Assembly: GCA_013203065.1 (NCBI GenBank)
Contig: JABMQV010000013.1
Location: 1-10,435 of the forward strand
Length of the DNA: 10,435 nucleotides
Source of the DNA: Desulfobacteraceae bacterium
GTDB taxonomy: Bacteria; Desulfobacterota; DSM-4660; Desulfatiglandales; Desulfatiglandaceae
Reading direction: 5' to 3'
Below the pieces are notes generated by a model. The model made no database searches and was not told where the DNA came from. It saw only the letters and a program-made list of their open reading frames with translations. This document shows positions 1-7,040 of the stretch, piece after piece. The translations under genes were made by a program, and so were the position numbers. How positions within the stretch are numbered: the stretch's first letter is position 1; every line of letters starts with the position of its first letter.

Positions 1-2019
1 CTTGGCAAGGTCATCAGACGCACCCACACGGGTAAAGATCCGGTCCACAAGACCGATTTCTGCTTTTGAGGCAGGGACAAAACTTCCCATTTGCGCCATC
101 AGGACGGTCAGGGCAGTCTGTCTGAGGATGGTGGACTTGCCCGCCATATTGGGCCCGGTGATGATCAATACCTGCTGCTCCCCTGAATCCAGACGGATAT
201 CATTGGGTACAAAGTCCTCATCTTTCACGGTCTGCTCTATAACCGGGTGTCGTCCTTCTATGATTTCTATTCCGAGGCAATCGTTGACCTTTGGGCAGAC
301 ATAGTTATTTGCCTCCGCAATCTCGGCCAGCCCAGCCAGGACATCGATCTGAGCGATGAACCCGGCGGTTTCCTTGATCCGCTGATTGTTAAGCCCTATT
401 TTTTCCCTAATCTGCTCAAAGATCTCCCATTCCATCTCCACCCGCTTCTCTTCAGCCCCCAGCACCTGTTCTTCCACAATTTTCAAGGATTCTGTAATGT
501 ACCGTTCACCATTGGCCAGGGTTTGTTTCCTTATGTAGTCCGGAGGAACCAAGTGAAGATTGGACTTAGAGATCTGGATGTAGTACCCGAAGACCTTGTT
601 AAATCCCACCTTCAGGCTTGATATTCCGGTCCTTTGTTGCTCTGCAAAAGCAAATTCAGTTATCCAGCTCTTCCCATCGCGGCTCAAGGAGATCAACGCA
701 TCAAGCGCATCGTCATACCCCTCTCTGATAATCCCGCCTTCCCGTACAGAAACCGGTGGATCTTCATGGATGGCCTCTTCAATCAAATCCCCAATGTCCT
801 TTAGGGTGTCAAGCTTTGAAGCGATTTCGGAGAGTAACGTACTCGCTGATCCGCTTAGGGTATCCTTTATAAAGGGGAGTTTTTGGATGGAGGATTTGAG
901 GGCCAAAAGATCCCTTGCGTTTGCCCTCCCCAGGGCGACGCGGCCATTTAACCGTTCCAGATCGTATATCTCTTCAAGCGTCTCCCTGAGTCTCTCTCGA
1001 GTCAAGGGATCATCTTTGAGGCAGGCCAAGGCAGCGTGCCGTTCGCGGATTTTTTCAAGGTCAATCAAGGGATATACAATCCATAGTCTCAAAAGACGGC
1101 TACCCATGGGAGTCACGGTCCTGTCTAGGATTTGAAACAGGGAACCCTTTACCGATTGCCGCCGCATGGTCTTGAGCAGTTCCAGGTGGGCACAGGTCGA
1201 CTCGTCAAGAAAAACGAAATCTCCCATATGGTAAGTCACGATTTCCTTAATATGGGGTGGAAACCCCTTCTGGGTATGTCGGAGATAGTGAACGAGGGCA
1301 CCGGCCGCGGTGATCCCCTGCACCATATCCTGGCATCCGAACCCAGCCAAAGACCTGACACCCAATTGTTCTTTTAGAAGGTCCCCGGCCATGCGGGAAC
1401 CAAACAAATCCCTCTCTAATATCTCCAGACGGTATCGAGAAAGCCCCTTTCGTGTCGATAAAAGCCCGTTTTCAGGGATTATGAGTTCGGCAGGGTCTAT
1501 CCTTCCCAGTTCATCCAAAAGTTTCTCAAATGTCTGGACCTCCGTTACCCTAAACTCGCCAGTCGAAAGTTCCAGGTGTGCCAGACCGAATATTTCACCT
1601 CTGCCAGAGGCGCCGGCAGGCCCCGCTGATATGGCGCCCATGTACAGGTGGCTTTTTTCATCCACATCACCCTCATCAATAATTGAACCGGGCGTGACGA
1701 GCCTCACCACCTCTCTTTTCATAATTCCCTTGCTGACCTTCGGGTCTTCCATCTGTTCACAAATGGCAACCTTCCTACCGCTATCCACCAACTTACCCAC
1801 ATAAGCATTATGGGCATGGTGAGGTACGCCGCACATGGGGACCTTTTCTCCCTTGTGGGTTCCACGGGCCGTAAGGGTAATCCCAAGTGTCCTTGAAGCA
1901 ATCTGCGCATCCTCAAAAAACATTTCGTAAAAGTCGCCCATGCGGAAAAATAAGATGGCATCCGGATATTCCTCCTTGATGCGCATATACTGCCTGAGCA
2001 TGGGCGTGAGTTGCGTCAT
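1..2019 (-). CDS. mutS: DNA mismatch repair protein MutS (3' end cut by the window)
   Basis: MutS recognises mismatches and small loops in DNA and, as an ATP-driven clamp, recruits MutL. The window holds the first 673 codons with no internal stop. The N-terminus has the mismatch-probing Phe-x-Glu motif at F30-Y31-E32 (in GDFYEMFFEDA). Connector, lever and clamp domains follow (roughly residues 120-545). The ATPase domain begins near 550, with the Walker A motif GPNMAGKST at 622-630. Walker B, the signature loop and the C-terminus lie beyond position 1; the family is usually about 850-880 residues, so some 200 are missing. The ATG at 2019 gives a canonical N-terminus (MTQLTPMLRQYMRIK), although no clear Shine-Dalgarno precedes it. 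It lies 103 bp downstream of lapB in the same direction, with no evident terminator between, so co-transcription is likely. Identification is secure. Confidence 0.97.
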   Translation of the reverse strand, partial: MTQLTPMLRQYMRIKEEYPDAILFFRMGDFYEMFFEDAQIASRTLGITLTARGTHKGEKVPMCGVPHHAHNAYVGKLVDSGRKVAICEQMEDPKVSKGIMKREVVRLVTPGSIIDEGDVDEKSHLYMGAISAGPAGASGRGEIFGLAHLELSTGEFRVTEVQTFEKLLDELGRIDPAELIIPENGLLSTRKGLSRYRLEILERDLFGSRMAGDLLKEQLGVRSLAGFGCQDMVQGITAAGALVHYLRHTQKGFPPHIKEIVTYHMGDFVFLDESTCAHLELLKTMRRQSVKGSLFQILDRTVTPMGSRLLRLWIVYPLIDLEKIRERHAALACLKDDPLTRERLRETLEEIYDLERLNGRVALGRANARDLLALKSSIQKLPFIKDTLSGSASTLLSEIASKLDTLKDIGDLIEEAIHEDPPVSVREGGIIREGYDDALDALISLSRDGKSWITEFAFAEQQRTGISSLKVGFNKVFGYYIQISKSNLHLVPPDYIRKQTLANGERYITESLKIVEEQVLGAEEKRVEMEWEIFEQIREKIGLNNQRIKETAGFIAQIDVLAGLAEIAEANNYVCPKVNDCLGIEIIEGRHPVIEQTVKDEDFVPNDIRLDSGEQQVLIITGPNMAGKSTILRQTALTVLMAQMGSFVPASKAEIGLVDRIFTRVGASDDLAK

Positions 2020-2122
2020 ATGACTACCGTTTTATACCTATTATTACAAACCTCAATGACACCGGGAGTTTGCAAGAATTTCATCAAGTTGTTGTTAAAG
2101 ACCAAAACGCCGAGGTCCAAAA

Positions 2123-3358
2123 TCATACTGAAACAGTTCGGGAGGCCTCTGTCAAATTGCCTCCGGAGTCGATCAGATCTATTGTATCCCAATTCTTGCA
2201 CTGGGGGCATTGCCATTGAAGCTCCTTCGGCGAGAACCCACATTGTTTGCATTGGAATCTGAGATAGGGCATGCGTAAGAGTTGGATAAGCTCTCCGTAG
2301 GCTGCCAAGGCCTCGTCCTCTTTTCCCTGGGCCAGCAATATCTCTCCTTTGAACCTCCTGGCCTCCCAAAAGGTGGGCGCCAGTTCCAGCGCGCTGGATA
2401 TCTCCGTTAAGGCACCTTCGATGTCATTTTCATTATAAAGATAACGGGCAAGTGCCAAATGAGTAAATGCATCAGAGTTCAACTCTGAACATTCCTTCAA
2501 GAAATTCTCGACTGGTTTTAGGTTTTCCATCCGTGAGTAGGCCCCTTCCAGGCGGCGATAAGCAAGGAATGTAAATTGGGGTACGTTTTCCACGACCTCT
2601 TTCCAGGTTGATATGGCCTTCTTGTATTCCTGGTTGGCAAAATAGAGGTCTCCCAAATGAAGGTAGGCGTCCACACACTCCTTATGGGTTGATACAGCCT
2701 TGTGAAAAGAAGAGGTTGCCTTGCTCAGTTCCCCCCTCTGCTGGTGGACCTTTCCCATCTCAACCAGATGGTGGGCCAGTATGTGATCATGATTCCCTTT
2801 GGTTAATCGTGCAATCTTCTGTCGTGTCCGGAAGGCATTCTCCCAGTCCTTCAACTCCTCGTAAATTCTCTCAGTCTCCTGCAGGGCCTTTACATTGCTA
2901 GGATCCTTCTGTCCCACCTTTTGGAATGTGCTCAGGGCCCGGTTCAGGAAGCCGGCCTTGCGATAATCCAAGCCCAGATCGAAGAGGGCCTGGAGGGCTA
3001 TCTGCTCATCAATGGCTGGTCTCAGAATGATATTCTGCCGAATTCGGATTGCCCTATCAATATCACCCTTTGAGCGGTACAGGTTACCAAGCGCCACATA
3101 GGTCTCTATGGTATCAGAGTTTACCTGGACCGACTTGGTGAACTCCTCAATCGCCTGGTCATGATCATTGGAGAGAATGTATTGGATTCCTTTAAAGAAA
3201 GACTTGTCCCCCTTATCGGAGATTACCCTCTTGAGGCTTAAGCCCTTGTTTCGGCGTATCCCCCAGCCGATAATGAGACCGATTGCAAGGGAGATGATAG
3301 CGGACAAAAGAACCTGCTGGTTACCCGGTTCAGCGAACCATTGCCATAGCGACTGCAA
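2123..3358 (-). CDS. lapB: LapB (YciM), TPR and rubredoxin-like regulator of LPS synthesis
   Basis: The 411-residue product has the LapB layout: one N-terminal membrane anchor (about residues 16-34), a long run of TPR helices (about 55-360), and a C-terminal rubredoxin-like metal site with C370-x2-C373 and C384-x2-C387 around a Trp-rich loop. E. coli LapB is 389 residues, so the length fits. In E. coli it is an inner-membrane, cytoplasm-facing adaptor that promotes FtsH-dependent degradation of LpxC and so balances LPS against phospholipid. The same role here is inferred. The start is TTG, chosen because AGAGGAG lies 10 nt upstream and because it gives the full anchor. lapA lies upstream on the same strand, but 481 bp away instead of directly adjacent as in E. 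coli. mutS follows after 103 bp. Confidence 0.95.
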   Translation of the reverse strand: MQSLWQWFAEPGNQQVLLSAIISLAIGLIIGWGIRRNKGLSLKRVISDKGDKSFFKGIQYILSNDHDQAIEEFTKSVQVNSDTIETYVALGNLYRSKGDIDRAIRIRQNIILRPAIDEQIALQALFDLGLDYRKAGFLNRALSTFQKVGQKDPSNVKALQETERIYEELKDWENAFRTRQKIARLTKGNHDHILAHHLVEMGKVHQQRGELSKATSSFHKAVSTHKECVDAYLHLGDLYFANQEYKKAISTWKEVVENVPQFTFLAYRRLEGAYSRMENLKPVENFLKECSELNSDAFTHLALARYLYNENDIEGALTEISSALELAPTFWEARRFKGEILLAQGKEDEALAAYGELIQLLRMPYLRFQCKQCGFSPKELQWQCPQCKNWDTIDLIDSGGNLTEASRTVSV

Positions 3359-3839
3359 ATTGAAATATCTCCTCTACTGTAATCACTCCTTCGAACTGTC
3401 TGATCCTGTGAGGCTCATCCATACCACCCAGCCGTCAACCCAGCAAAGAATCACGCCCAGTCTGCGGCCCATGGGGCCTACTGCCCGGAGGGAGAGTGTG
3501 GCATTGATTTGTCCCTGTGGAAGAGGCCAATAACCGGCGTTCAGTCTCAGAGGGGTGTTGGTGTAATGGCCGCTTGCCTAGTTCAGGAGACGGGCAGGCC
3601 CGAGGACCGGGTTTTTGGGCCTAGATCAAGGTGTATACCCGGCTTTGCTGATACTGTAACACAGTATGCCCTCTTATGAGGATAAGACTTCGAGGACGAC
3701 TTCTCTTATCAATATCTTCAGAGGTTACCCGCTCCATCTTGGATGACCACTTGATCAGGGGGGTTGTTTGGCAGAGATCCAAACCTTTTATTTCGGAGCA
3801 ACCTGTGCCGGACGGAACGAAACTCAAATGGGTTCTTAT
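3359..3839. other. 481-bp lapA-lapB intergenic stretch with several short inverted repeats
   Basis: No gene could be supported here. Visible structure: GGCCC-ATG-GGGCC (3466-3478); AGGCCC (3596-3601) facing GGGCCT (3617-3622), with an inner CCCG-AGGAC-CGGG followed by five T on the plus strand (3599-3616); ATACTG-TAACA-CAGTAT (3651-3667); and CTTAT-GAGG-ATAAG (3673-3686). A weak minus-strand promoter-like pair (GTTACA, 17 nt, TATACA) sits near 3630-3665 and could give lapB its own long-leader transcript. I checked for tRNA T-arm and SRP RNA core signatures and saw neither. A 60-codon plus-strand frame at 3676-3858 is not convincing. A small structured RNA remains possible but is not shown. 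Confidence 0.5.
3369..3375 (-). promoter_or_regulatory. Shine-Dalgarno supporting the TTG start of lapB
   Basis: On the minus strand AGAGGAG is followed by a 10-nt spacer and then TTG at 3358. No in-frame ATG offers a start that keeps the complete N-terminal membrane anchor, so this site decides in favour of the rare TTG codon. Rare start codons often reduce translation, which would fit a regulator needed in small amounts (inference). Confidence 0.6.
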
Positions 3840-4184
3840 TTATGTTTCGCGTAACTGATCAGTGCTCGCGCCTTCCGTCGTCACAGGTAAATTCCTCAAA
3901 GAATTAAGCTCCTTATCCTTTTCCCGAACGTCCCTCATGAGACTTTTGATCTGTCTTTTTAGACGGAGGCGCTCGGTGATTCCGTACAATCCCGAAGCGA
4001 GGACACCGATTAAAAAAGTGATGATCGCTATGAGGGAGAGGGGCATCTGGGAGGTTTCATAATTAAAGAAGCCTAGGTTCACCTTAAAGGTTACAGGGGT
4101 TGCCAGGGCATCATAATTTTGAACAGCCAGGATCACGACAAGCAACAAAAACAAAATCACCAGTATCACCTTTACATTTTTCAT
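3840..4184 (-). CDS. lapA: LapA domain (DUF1049) inner-membrane protein
   Basis: The 114-residue product has two hydrophobic helices (about residues 4-22 and 47-69) with a short periplasmic-type loop carrying the family pattern VQNYDALATPVTF. A charged, probably coiled-coil cytoplasmic tail (about 71-98, rich in Arg, Lys and Glu) follows. This is the LapA/YciS architecture, slightly longer than the E. coli protein of about 100 residues. In E. coli LapA partners LapB in LPS assembly control. The ATG at 4184 shares one base with the TAA stop of the upstream HIT gene (TAATG). The strong Shine-Dalgarno GGAGGTGA (4189-4196) is embedded in the last HIT codons, so translation is probably coupled. 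lapB is the next gene downstream, after an unusually long gap. Confidence 0.92.
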   Translation of the reverse strand: MKNVKVILVILFLLLVVILAVQNYDALATPVTFKVNLGFFNYETSQMPLSLIAIITFLIGVLASGLYGITERLRLKRQIKSLMRDVREKDKELNSLRNLPVTTEGASTDQLRET

Positions 4185-4690
4185 TACTCACCTCCAGGAG
4201 CTAGTTTAAGTTCTTTAAAATGGGGCAAGAGCCTGCCATAGGTTTCCTCAATGTGCTCGGGAATGACTCTGACCTCCCCAAACACGGTCATAAAATTGGT
4301 ATCCCCGGTCCAGCGTGGTACAATATGGAAATGTACATGTTCCTCCATGCCAGCCCCGGCGACCTTACCGAGGTTCAATCCTACGTTAAATCCCTCCGGG
4401 TTCATTGCCTTTTTTAAGACCCCGGTGGCCTCGCGAACCATCTTCAAAAGATCCAGCATCTCATCTCGAGAGAGGGCCTCCAGATCTGAGAGATGCCTCA
4501 CAGGTGCCACCAAGAGGTGTCCGTTGATATAGGGGAAACGATTCATTACTACCATGGTCAGAGGACCCACGTGCAAGATTAGTCTTGCCTCATCCTGGTT
4601 CCTATCGTGGCCGGGGCAGAAGATGCAGTCACCCCCTTCCTGGTCCGAATGGATATATTCCATTCTCCATGGTGCCCAGAGTACCTTCAT
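4184..4690 (-). CDS. HIT-family nucleotide hydrolase or phosphorylase (Ap4A-phosphorylase-like)
   Basis: The 168-residue product carries the histidine triad H118-V-H120-F-H122-I-V, in which the middle His is the family nucleophile. It also has an N-terminal C22-x2-C25-x2-H28 that may bind zinc. The opening LWAPWRMEYI, the NGHLLVAP strand, the GFNVGLNLG segment and VPRWTGDTNFM after the triad match the bacterial branch related to mycobacterial Ap4A phosphorylase. HIT enzymes act on dinucleoside polyphosphates or nucleoside phosphoramidates; the substrate here cannot be read from sequence. I chose ATG 4690 because GAGG (4697-4700) precedes it by 6 nt. A GTG at 4702 overlapping the upstream stop (GTGA) would add four residues. 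It overlaps lapA by one base and follows the phosphoesterase gene, so the three form one operon. Confidence 0.93.
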   Translation of the reverse strand: MKVLWAPWRMEYIHSDQEGGDCIFCPGHDRNQDEARLILHVGPLTMVVMNRFPYINGHLLVAPVRHLSDLEALSRDEMLDLLKMVREATGVLKKAMNPEGFNVGLNLGKVAGAGMEEHVHFHIVPRWTGDTNFMTVFGEVRVIPEHIEETYGRLLPHFKELKLAPGGE

Positions 4691-4696
4691 ACCGGC

Positions 4697-4700
4697 CCTC
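4697..4700 (-). promoter_or_regulatory. Shine-Dalgarno favouring ATG 4690 for the HIT gene
   Basis: GAGG on the minus strand lies 6 nt before ATG 4690 and overlaps the TGA stop of the phosphoesterase gene (4699-4701). The competing GTG at 4702 has no visible ribosome binding site of its own but would form a GTGA stop/start overlap, so it stays possible. Confidence 0.5.
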
Positions 4701-5181
4701 ACAACGTGACAATTTCCCCGCGAATTGTATCAGAAAGTTCCAACACGCCGATTGTATATCTGGATGAGGAAGAATACCCGGTTGCGGTACCGGGATTAAA
4801 TAGGAGAACCCCTTCCCTGACCCAATTTGCCGCATGATGCGAATGACCGTAGATGATCACATCTACGTCATGAAACTCGGACCGGACACGATCCTCAAGG
4901 CCAACTGAAGATCCCCATCCGTGGATGAGCCCCACCCGATAGTGCCCCAACTCCATGATCTTCTTACCGGGAAGCCTTTCCTTTACCTCAGAAGGGTCCA
5001 TGTTTCCATGAACGCCATGGAAGGTCTTTCTGTTCAAAAAGTCAATAATTTCAATGGAAACAATATCACCAGCGTGCAGAATAACGTCTTTTTCGGACAG
5101 GTAATTATTGTAGATTTCCCTTAGCTCTTTAGTCACCCGGTGAAGGTGTGTATCCGAAAGGACTCCGATTTTCATCATCAT
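4699..5181 (-). CDS. YfcE/MJ0936-family metallophosphoesterase
   Basis: The 160-residue protein is a compact calcineurin-like phosphoesterase. The metal-binding set is complete: D10-x-H12, D39 (in HAGD), N60 (in HGNMD), H87 (in LIHG), and H113-x-H115 (in GHSHHA). Length and motif spacing match the YfcE/MJ0936 group, members of which are Mn-dependent phosphodiesterases in vitro with no agreed physiological substrate. Three consecutive ATG codons (5181, 5178, 5175) could each start it; no clear Shine-Dalgarno separates them, and the third gives the usual MKIGVLSDTH start. Its stop overlaps the HIT start region, so it heads the operon that continues into lapA. A promoter candidate lies about 110 bp upstream. 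Confidence 0.92.
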   Translation of the reverse strand: MMMKIGVLSDTHLHRVTKELREIYNNYLSEKDVILHAGDIVSIEIIDFLNRKTFHGVHGNMDPSEVKERLPGKKIMELGHYRVGLIHGWGSSVGLEDRVRSEFHDVDVIIYGHSHHAANWVREGVLLFNPGTATGYSSSSRYTIGVLELSDTIRGEIVTL

Positions 5182-5291
5182 TTTGTAATGAATGAGGTGT
5201 TCATCTTATGGGAAATTCAATAAAAGATCCGAAATTCGGGCCGAAAATGAAAAATCCTAAAATGTCAAGGACGGAGATTTGACCCACCGGG

Positions 5292-5319
5292 AGTATACCA
5301 ACCTCACAAGAAAAGACAA
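5292..5319 (-). promoter_or_regulatory. Candidate sigma-70 promoter of the phosphoesterase-HIT-lapA operon
   Basis: On the minus strand TTGTCT (5319-5314) is followed by 16 nt and TATACT (5297-5292). The -10 box differs from consensus at one base and the -35 box at two. Transcription would start near 5285 and leave about 100 nt of leader before the phosphoesterase gene. A perfect TTGACA also occurs at 5268-5263, but no usable -10 lies at the right distance from it. Confidence 0.4.
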
Positions 5320-5477
5320 GAGCTAACTTCGGGGGTCTTTGAAATCATTTGACTCTCAGAGATTTCTCTTGTATCCAGAAAAAAAGTGAATGGCCATTCC
5401 GCTGCCCTTTGTTTCATGCCTTTAGGCTTTGTTGGGTATAACACCTTGCCGGCAGTTGCAAATTACATTCGGATGGT

Positions 5478-5511
5478 TATTTATTTAAGGATAAAATAAT
5501 TTAAATAAATA
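5478..5511. repeat. AT-rich inverted repeat upstream of the zinc-ribbon gene
   Basis: TATTTATTTAA (5478-5488) and its exact reverse complement TTAAATAAATA (5501-5511) flank a 12-nt spacer; T-rich sequence follows. It lies 40 bp before the ATG at 5551 and overlaps the only -10-like hexamer (TATTTA, 16 nt after TTGCAA 5456-5461), which is a poor promoter match. It could be an operator for a dimeric regulator. It could also be chance symmetry in AT-only sequence. Confidence 0.45.
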
Positions 5512-5550
5512 TTTTTATCAAAAAATTGTCAAGTTTATGAGGTATAAGCA

Positions 5551-6039
5551 ATGCCGATCTATGAATTTTATTGCCAGAACTGTCATATGATCTTTAACTT
5601 TTTTTCCAAGTCAATAAATACAGAAAAAAGACCTCAATGCCCGAAGTGCCAAACCATTAAATTGGAGCGTCGCGTCTCGGTCTTTGCCACCCCTCGAAAC
5701 CGGGGTGAGGAAGAGGACGGGCCTCCCCCTGATCTGGACGAGAGCAAAATGGAAAAGGCAATGAATCTCCTTGCCAAAGAGGTGGAACATGTTGACGAAG
5801 ATGATCCCAGACAAGCTGCAAACCTGATGCGCAAATTGACGGATATGACCGGATTGAACCTGGGGCCGGGCATGGAGGAGGCCCTAAATAGAATGGAGGC
5901 AGGTGAAGATCCCGAAAAAATAGAGGCGGAAATGGGAGACATTCTCGAGGGAGAAGAGCCTTTCGGTTTCAAAGAAAAATCCGCCGGAATTTCAAAAAAT
6001 CGCCCCCCAAGGATTGACGAGAAGCTCTATGACCTTTAG
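5551..6039 (+). CDS. FmdB-family zinc-ribbon protein with a long acidic tail
   Basis: The first 50 or so residues are an FmdB-type zinc ribbon: MPIYEFYC, then C8-x2-C11 and C30-x2-C33 as the four metal ligands. The remaining 110 residues are highly charged and mostly acidic, with a Pro-rich link (about 58-63), probable amphipathic helices (about 65-125) and the repeated feel of MEEAL/MEAGEDPEKIEAEMGDIL. The family is named for a putative regulator near formamidase and amidase genes, but no mechanism is established, so no function is assigned here. TGAGGT 8 nt before the ATG supports the start. The gene stands alone, convergent with the UPF0280 gene across a 48-bp spacer without a visible terminator. 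Confidence 0.88.
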   Translation: MPIYEFYCQNCHMIFNFFSKSINTEKRPQCPKCQTIKLERRVSVFATPRNRGEEEDGPPPDLDESKMEKAMNLLAKEVEHVDEDDPRQAANLMRKLTDMTGLNLGPGMEEALNRMEAGEDPEKIEAEMGDILEGEEPFGFKEKSAGISKNRPPRIDEKLYDL

Positions 6040-6087
6040 CATAGGTGCGTTGTGTAGCCGCTTGTCAGCAACATCCTTAACCTAATT

Positions 6088-6816
6088 TCAAAGCCCCACC
6101 AGTTCAATGTCCCCCCAGGTGGCCATTTTGTCCTCCACGATGATCACCCCTCCCATAATCCCGTCTATCTCACCTGCCCATTTGGGAGCCCTTTCCAAGT
6201 CAGCTTTTCTCTTGACCCTGTTGCCGATGGCGGTCGCGGCGCCATCGGCCAGTGCCGCTGACGAAGAGAGAAGGCAGACGACGTCTGTGATTCCGCGGCT
6301 GAGGGAATGGCCTACCGTTCCGGACGAAGAACAGATCCCCAAAGGCATCTGAGCCACATGAATCAACAGGCCGAATTTTTCATTCAATGGAGAACGCCCC
6401 GCAAAGATAGATACGGTCACATCCCGATTGGCCTTCAGAAAGATATCCCCCCCATTCTCCACAATGACTTGATCTGTCAGCTCGAGCAAACCCTCTCCCA
6501 CATTCTGAGCGATGGCGCCCGCCACTGACGCCATTGGGCCGACACCCCCTTTTCTGGTTGCCTCAATCATCTCTTTTACCAGGGCCGGGGCAAGGGGATC
6601 TTCTGTGCAGGGCGACAGGGCTGCTGCAAACCCCGGGTGACTCATGATGTATGTTTCAAGCTGGTATCGGCAATCCAGGACCAGATCCCGAGTCTCTTTT
6701 TCCAGGTTCTCCCCGGCACTGACCCATAGATCCGTTTCCTTGACCACCACGTGAAAAGTGACCAGGTCCTTGACACGGACCCGATCTCTGTAGGTTCGCT
6801 TTTGGTAACACCCCAT
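6088..6816 (-). CDS. UPF0280 family protein (COG2122, ApbE superfamily), probable homocysteine synthesis factor
   Basis: The 242-residue product has the conserved UPF0280 blocks: GVGPMASVAGAIA (91-103), VENGGDI (119-125), a Gly/Ser-rich GICSSSGTVGHSLSRG (160-175) and ADGAATA (190-196). The last resembles the metal- and flavin-binding segment of ApbE-type flavin transferases, a distant relationship. In Methanosarcina and Desulfovibrio, members of this family work with DUF39 proteins in homocysteine formation from aspartate semialdehyde and sulfide; the exact chemistry is unsettled. The DUF39 gene lies directly upstream on the same strand, which supports that role. ATG 6816 was chosen because AGGTGG lies 9 nt upstream. 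A GTG at 6828 would add MERT but has no better site. The usual FMN or flavin target motif was not sought beyond this window. Confidence 0.93.
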   Translation of the reverse strand: MGCYQKRTYRDRVRVKDLVTFHVVVKETDLWVSAGENLEKETRDLVLDCRYQLETYIMSHPGFAAALSPCTEDPLAPALVKEMIEATRKGGVGPMASVAGAIAQNVGEGLLELTDQVIVENGGDIFLKANRDVTVSIFAGRSPLNEKFGLLIHVAQMPLGICSSSGTVGHSLSRGITDVVCLLSSSAALADGAATAIGNRVKRKADLERAPKWAGEIDGIMGGVIIVEDKMATWGDIELVGL

Positions 6817-6825
6817 GGTACGTTC

Positions 6826-6831
6826 CACCTG
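6826..6831 (-). promoter_or_regulatory. Shine-Dalgarno favouring ATG 6816 of the UPF0280 gene
   Basis: AGGTGG on the minus strand lies 9 nt before ATG 6816. The GTG that could otherwise start the gene at 6828 overlaps this site, so the shorter 242-residue form, which begins close to the conserved YQKRTYR segment, is preferred. Confidence 0.5.
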
Positions 6832-7023
6832 GCCCGAATAGAGACGGTTTTCTCCTCATGAACCCTTGTTGACTTCTCGGTGCTTTCGGCAAAATCCCAA
6901 ATATCAACCACGCTACGATGACCGGTTTAGAGAGCGCCGGAGAGAAACAGCTGAACCCCACGGTGCCCGAACTTATTGAGAACTTACGAACCAAATTGGT
7001 AACGCCTTGAAATGCCGGGGACT

Positions 7024-7040
7024 CCCCGCCTGGGGCGGGG
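7024..7040. other. Strong GC hairpin between the DUF39 and UPF0280 genes
   Basis: CCCCGCC (7024-7030) and GGCGGGG (7034-7040) form a 7-bp stem with a 3-nt loop. A second stem, GGGG (7017-7020) with CCCC (7024-7027), would exclude it. No T-run follows in either direction, so it is not a classical terminator. Beside it lie two tandem copies of GAAAATT (7042-7055). It sits 44-60 nt after the DUF39 stop and may protect or attenuate the operon transcript (inference). Confidence 0.5.

Larger units (their letters stand above)
5182..5550. other. 369-bp divergent intergenic region
   Basis: The spacer separates the divergent phosphoesterase operon and zinc-ribbon gene and should hold both promoters. 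It contains the candidate minus-strand promoter (5292-5319), a run of three alternating half-sites CCGAA-A-TTCGG-G-CCGAA (5229-5245), a perfect 12-bp palindrome GAATGGCCATTC (5388-5399), and an AT-only dyad (5478-5511). I see no coding frame or RNA gene in it. Confidence 0.6.

Noticed and set aside
2..304. Plus-strand open frame of 100 codons
   Set aside because: It lies antisense to the start of the MutS ATPase domain, whose minus-strand reading gives the Walker A motif in an unbroken frame.
596..1804. Long plus-strand open frames (596-1135 and 1310-1804)
   Set aside because: Both are antisense to mutS and have low-complexity Ser/Arg-rich translations typical of shadow frames; the mutS frame is continuous here with no stop.
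2016..2369. Minus-strand frame of 117 codons before mutS
   Set aside because: It overlaps most of the end of lapB in another frame and its translation matches no family; lapB needs this sequence for its metal-binding C-terminus.
3599..3616. Possible plus-strand Rho-independent terminator (CCCG-AGGAC-CGGG then five T)
   Set aside because: The stem is only 4 bp and no plus-strand gene lies upstream, while the local operon runs on the minus strand, where no T-run follows.
3676..3858. 60-codon plus-strand frame in the lapA-lapB gap
   Set aside because: It has no ribosome binding site and no recognisable family, and it runs into the end of lapA on the opposite strand. The opposing minus-strand frame at 3621-3827 is no better.
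5634..5972. 112-codon minus-strand frame
   Set aside because: It is antisense to the zinc-ribbon gene; its Ser/Pro/Arg-rich translation mirrors the acidic tail codons.
6642..6994. Minus-strand frames of 89 and 112 codons (6642-6911, 6656-6994) upstream of and into the UPF0280 gene
   Set aside because: They overlap the conserved N-terminal part of the UPF0280 protein in other frames and show no ferredoxin Cys clusters, so they are not the missing NIL-ferredoxin.
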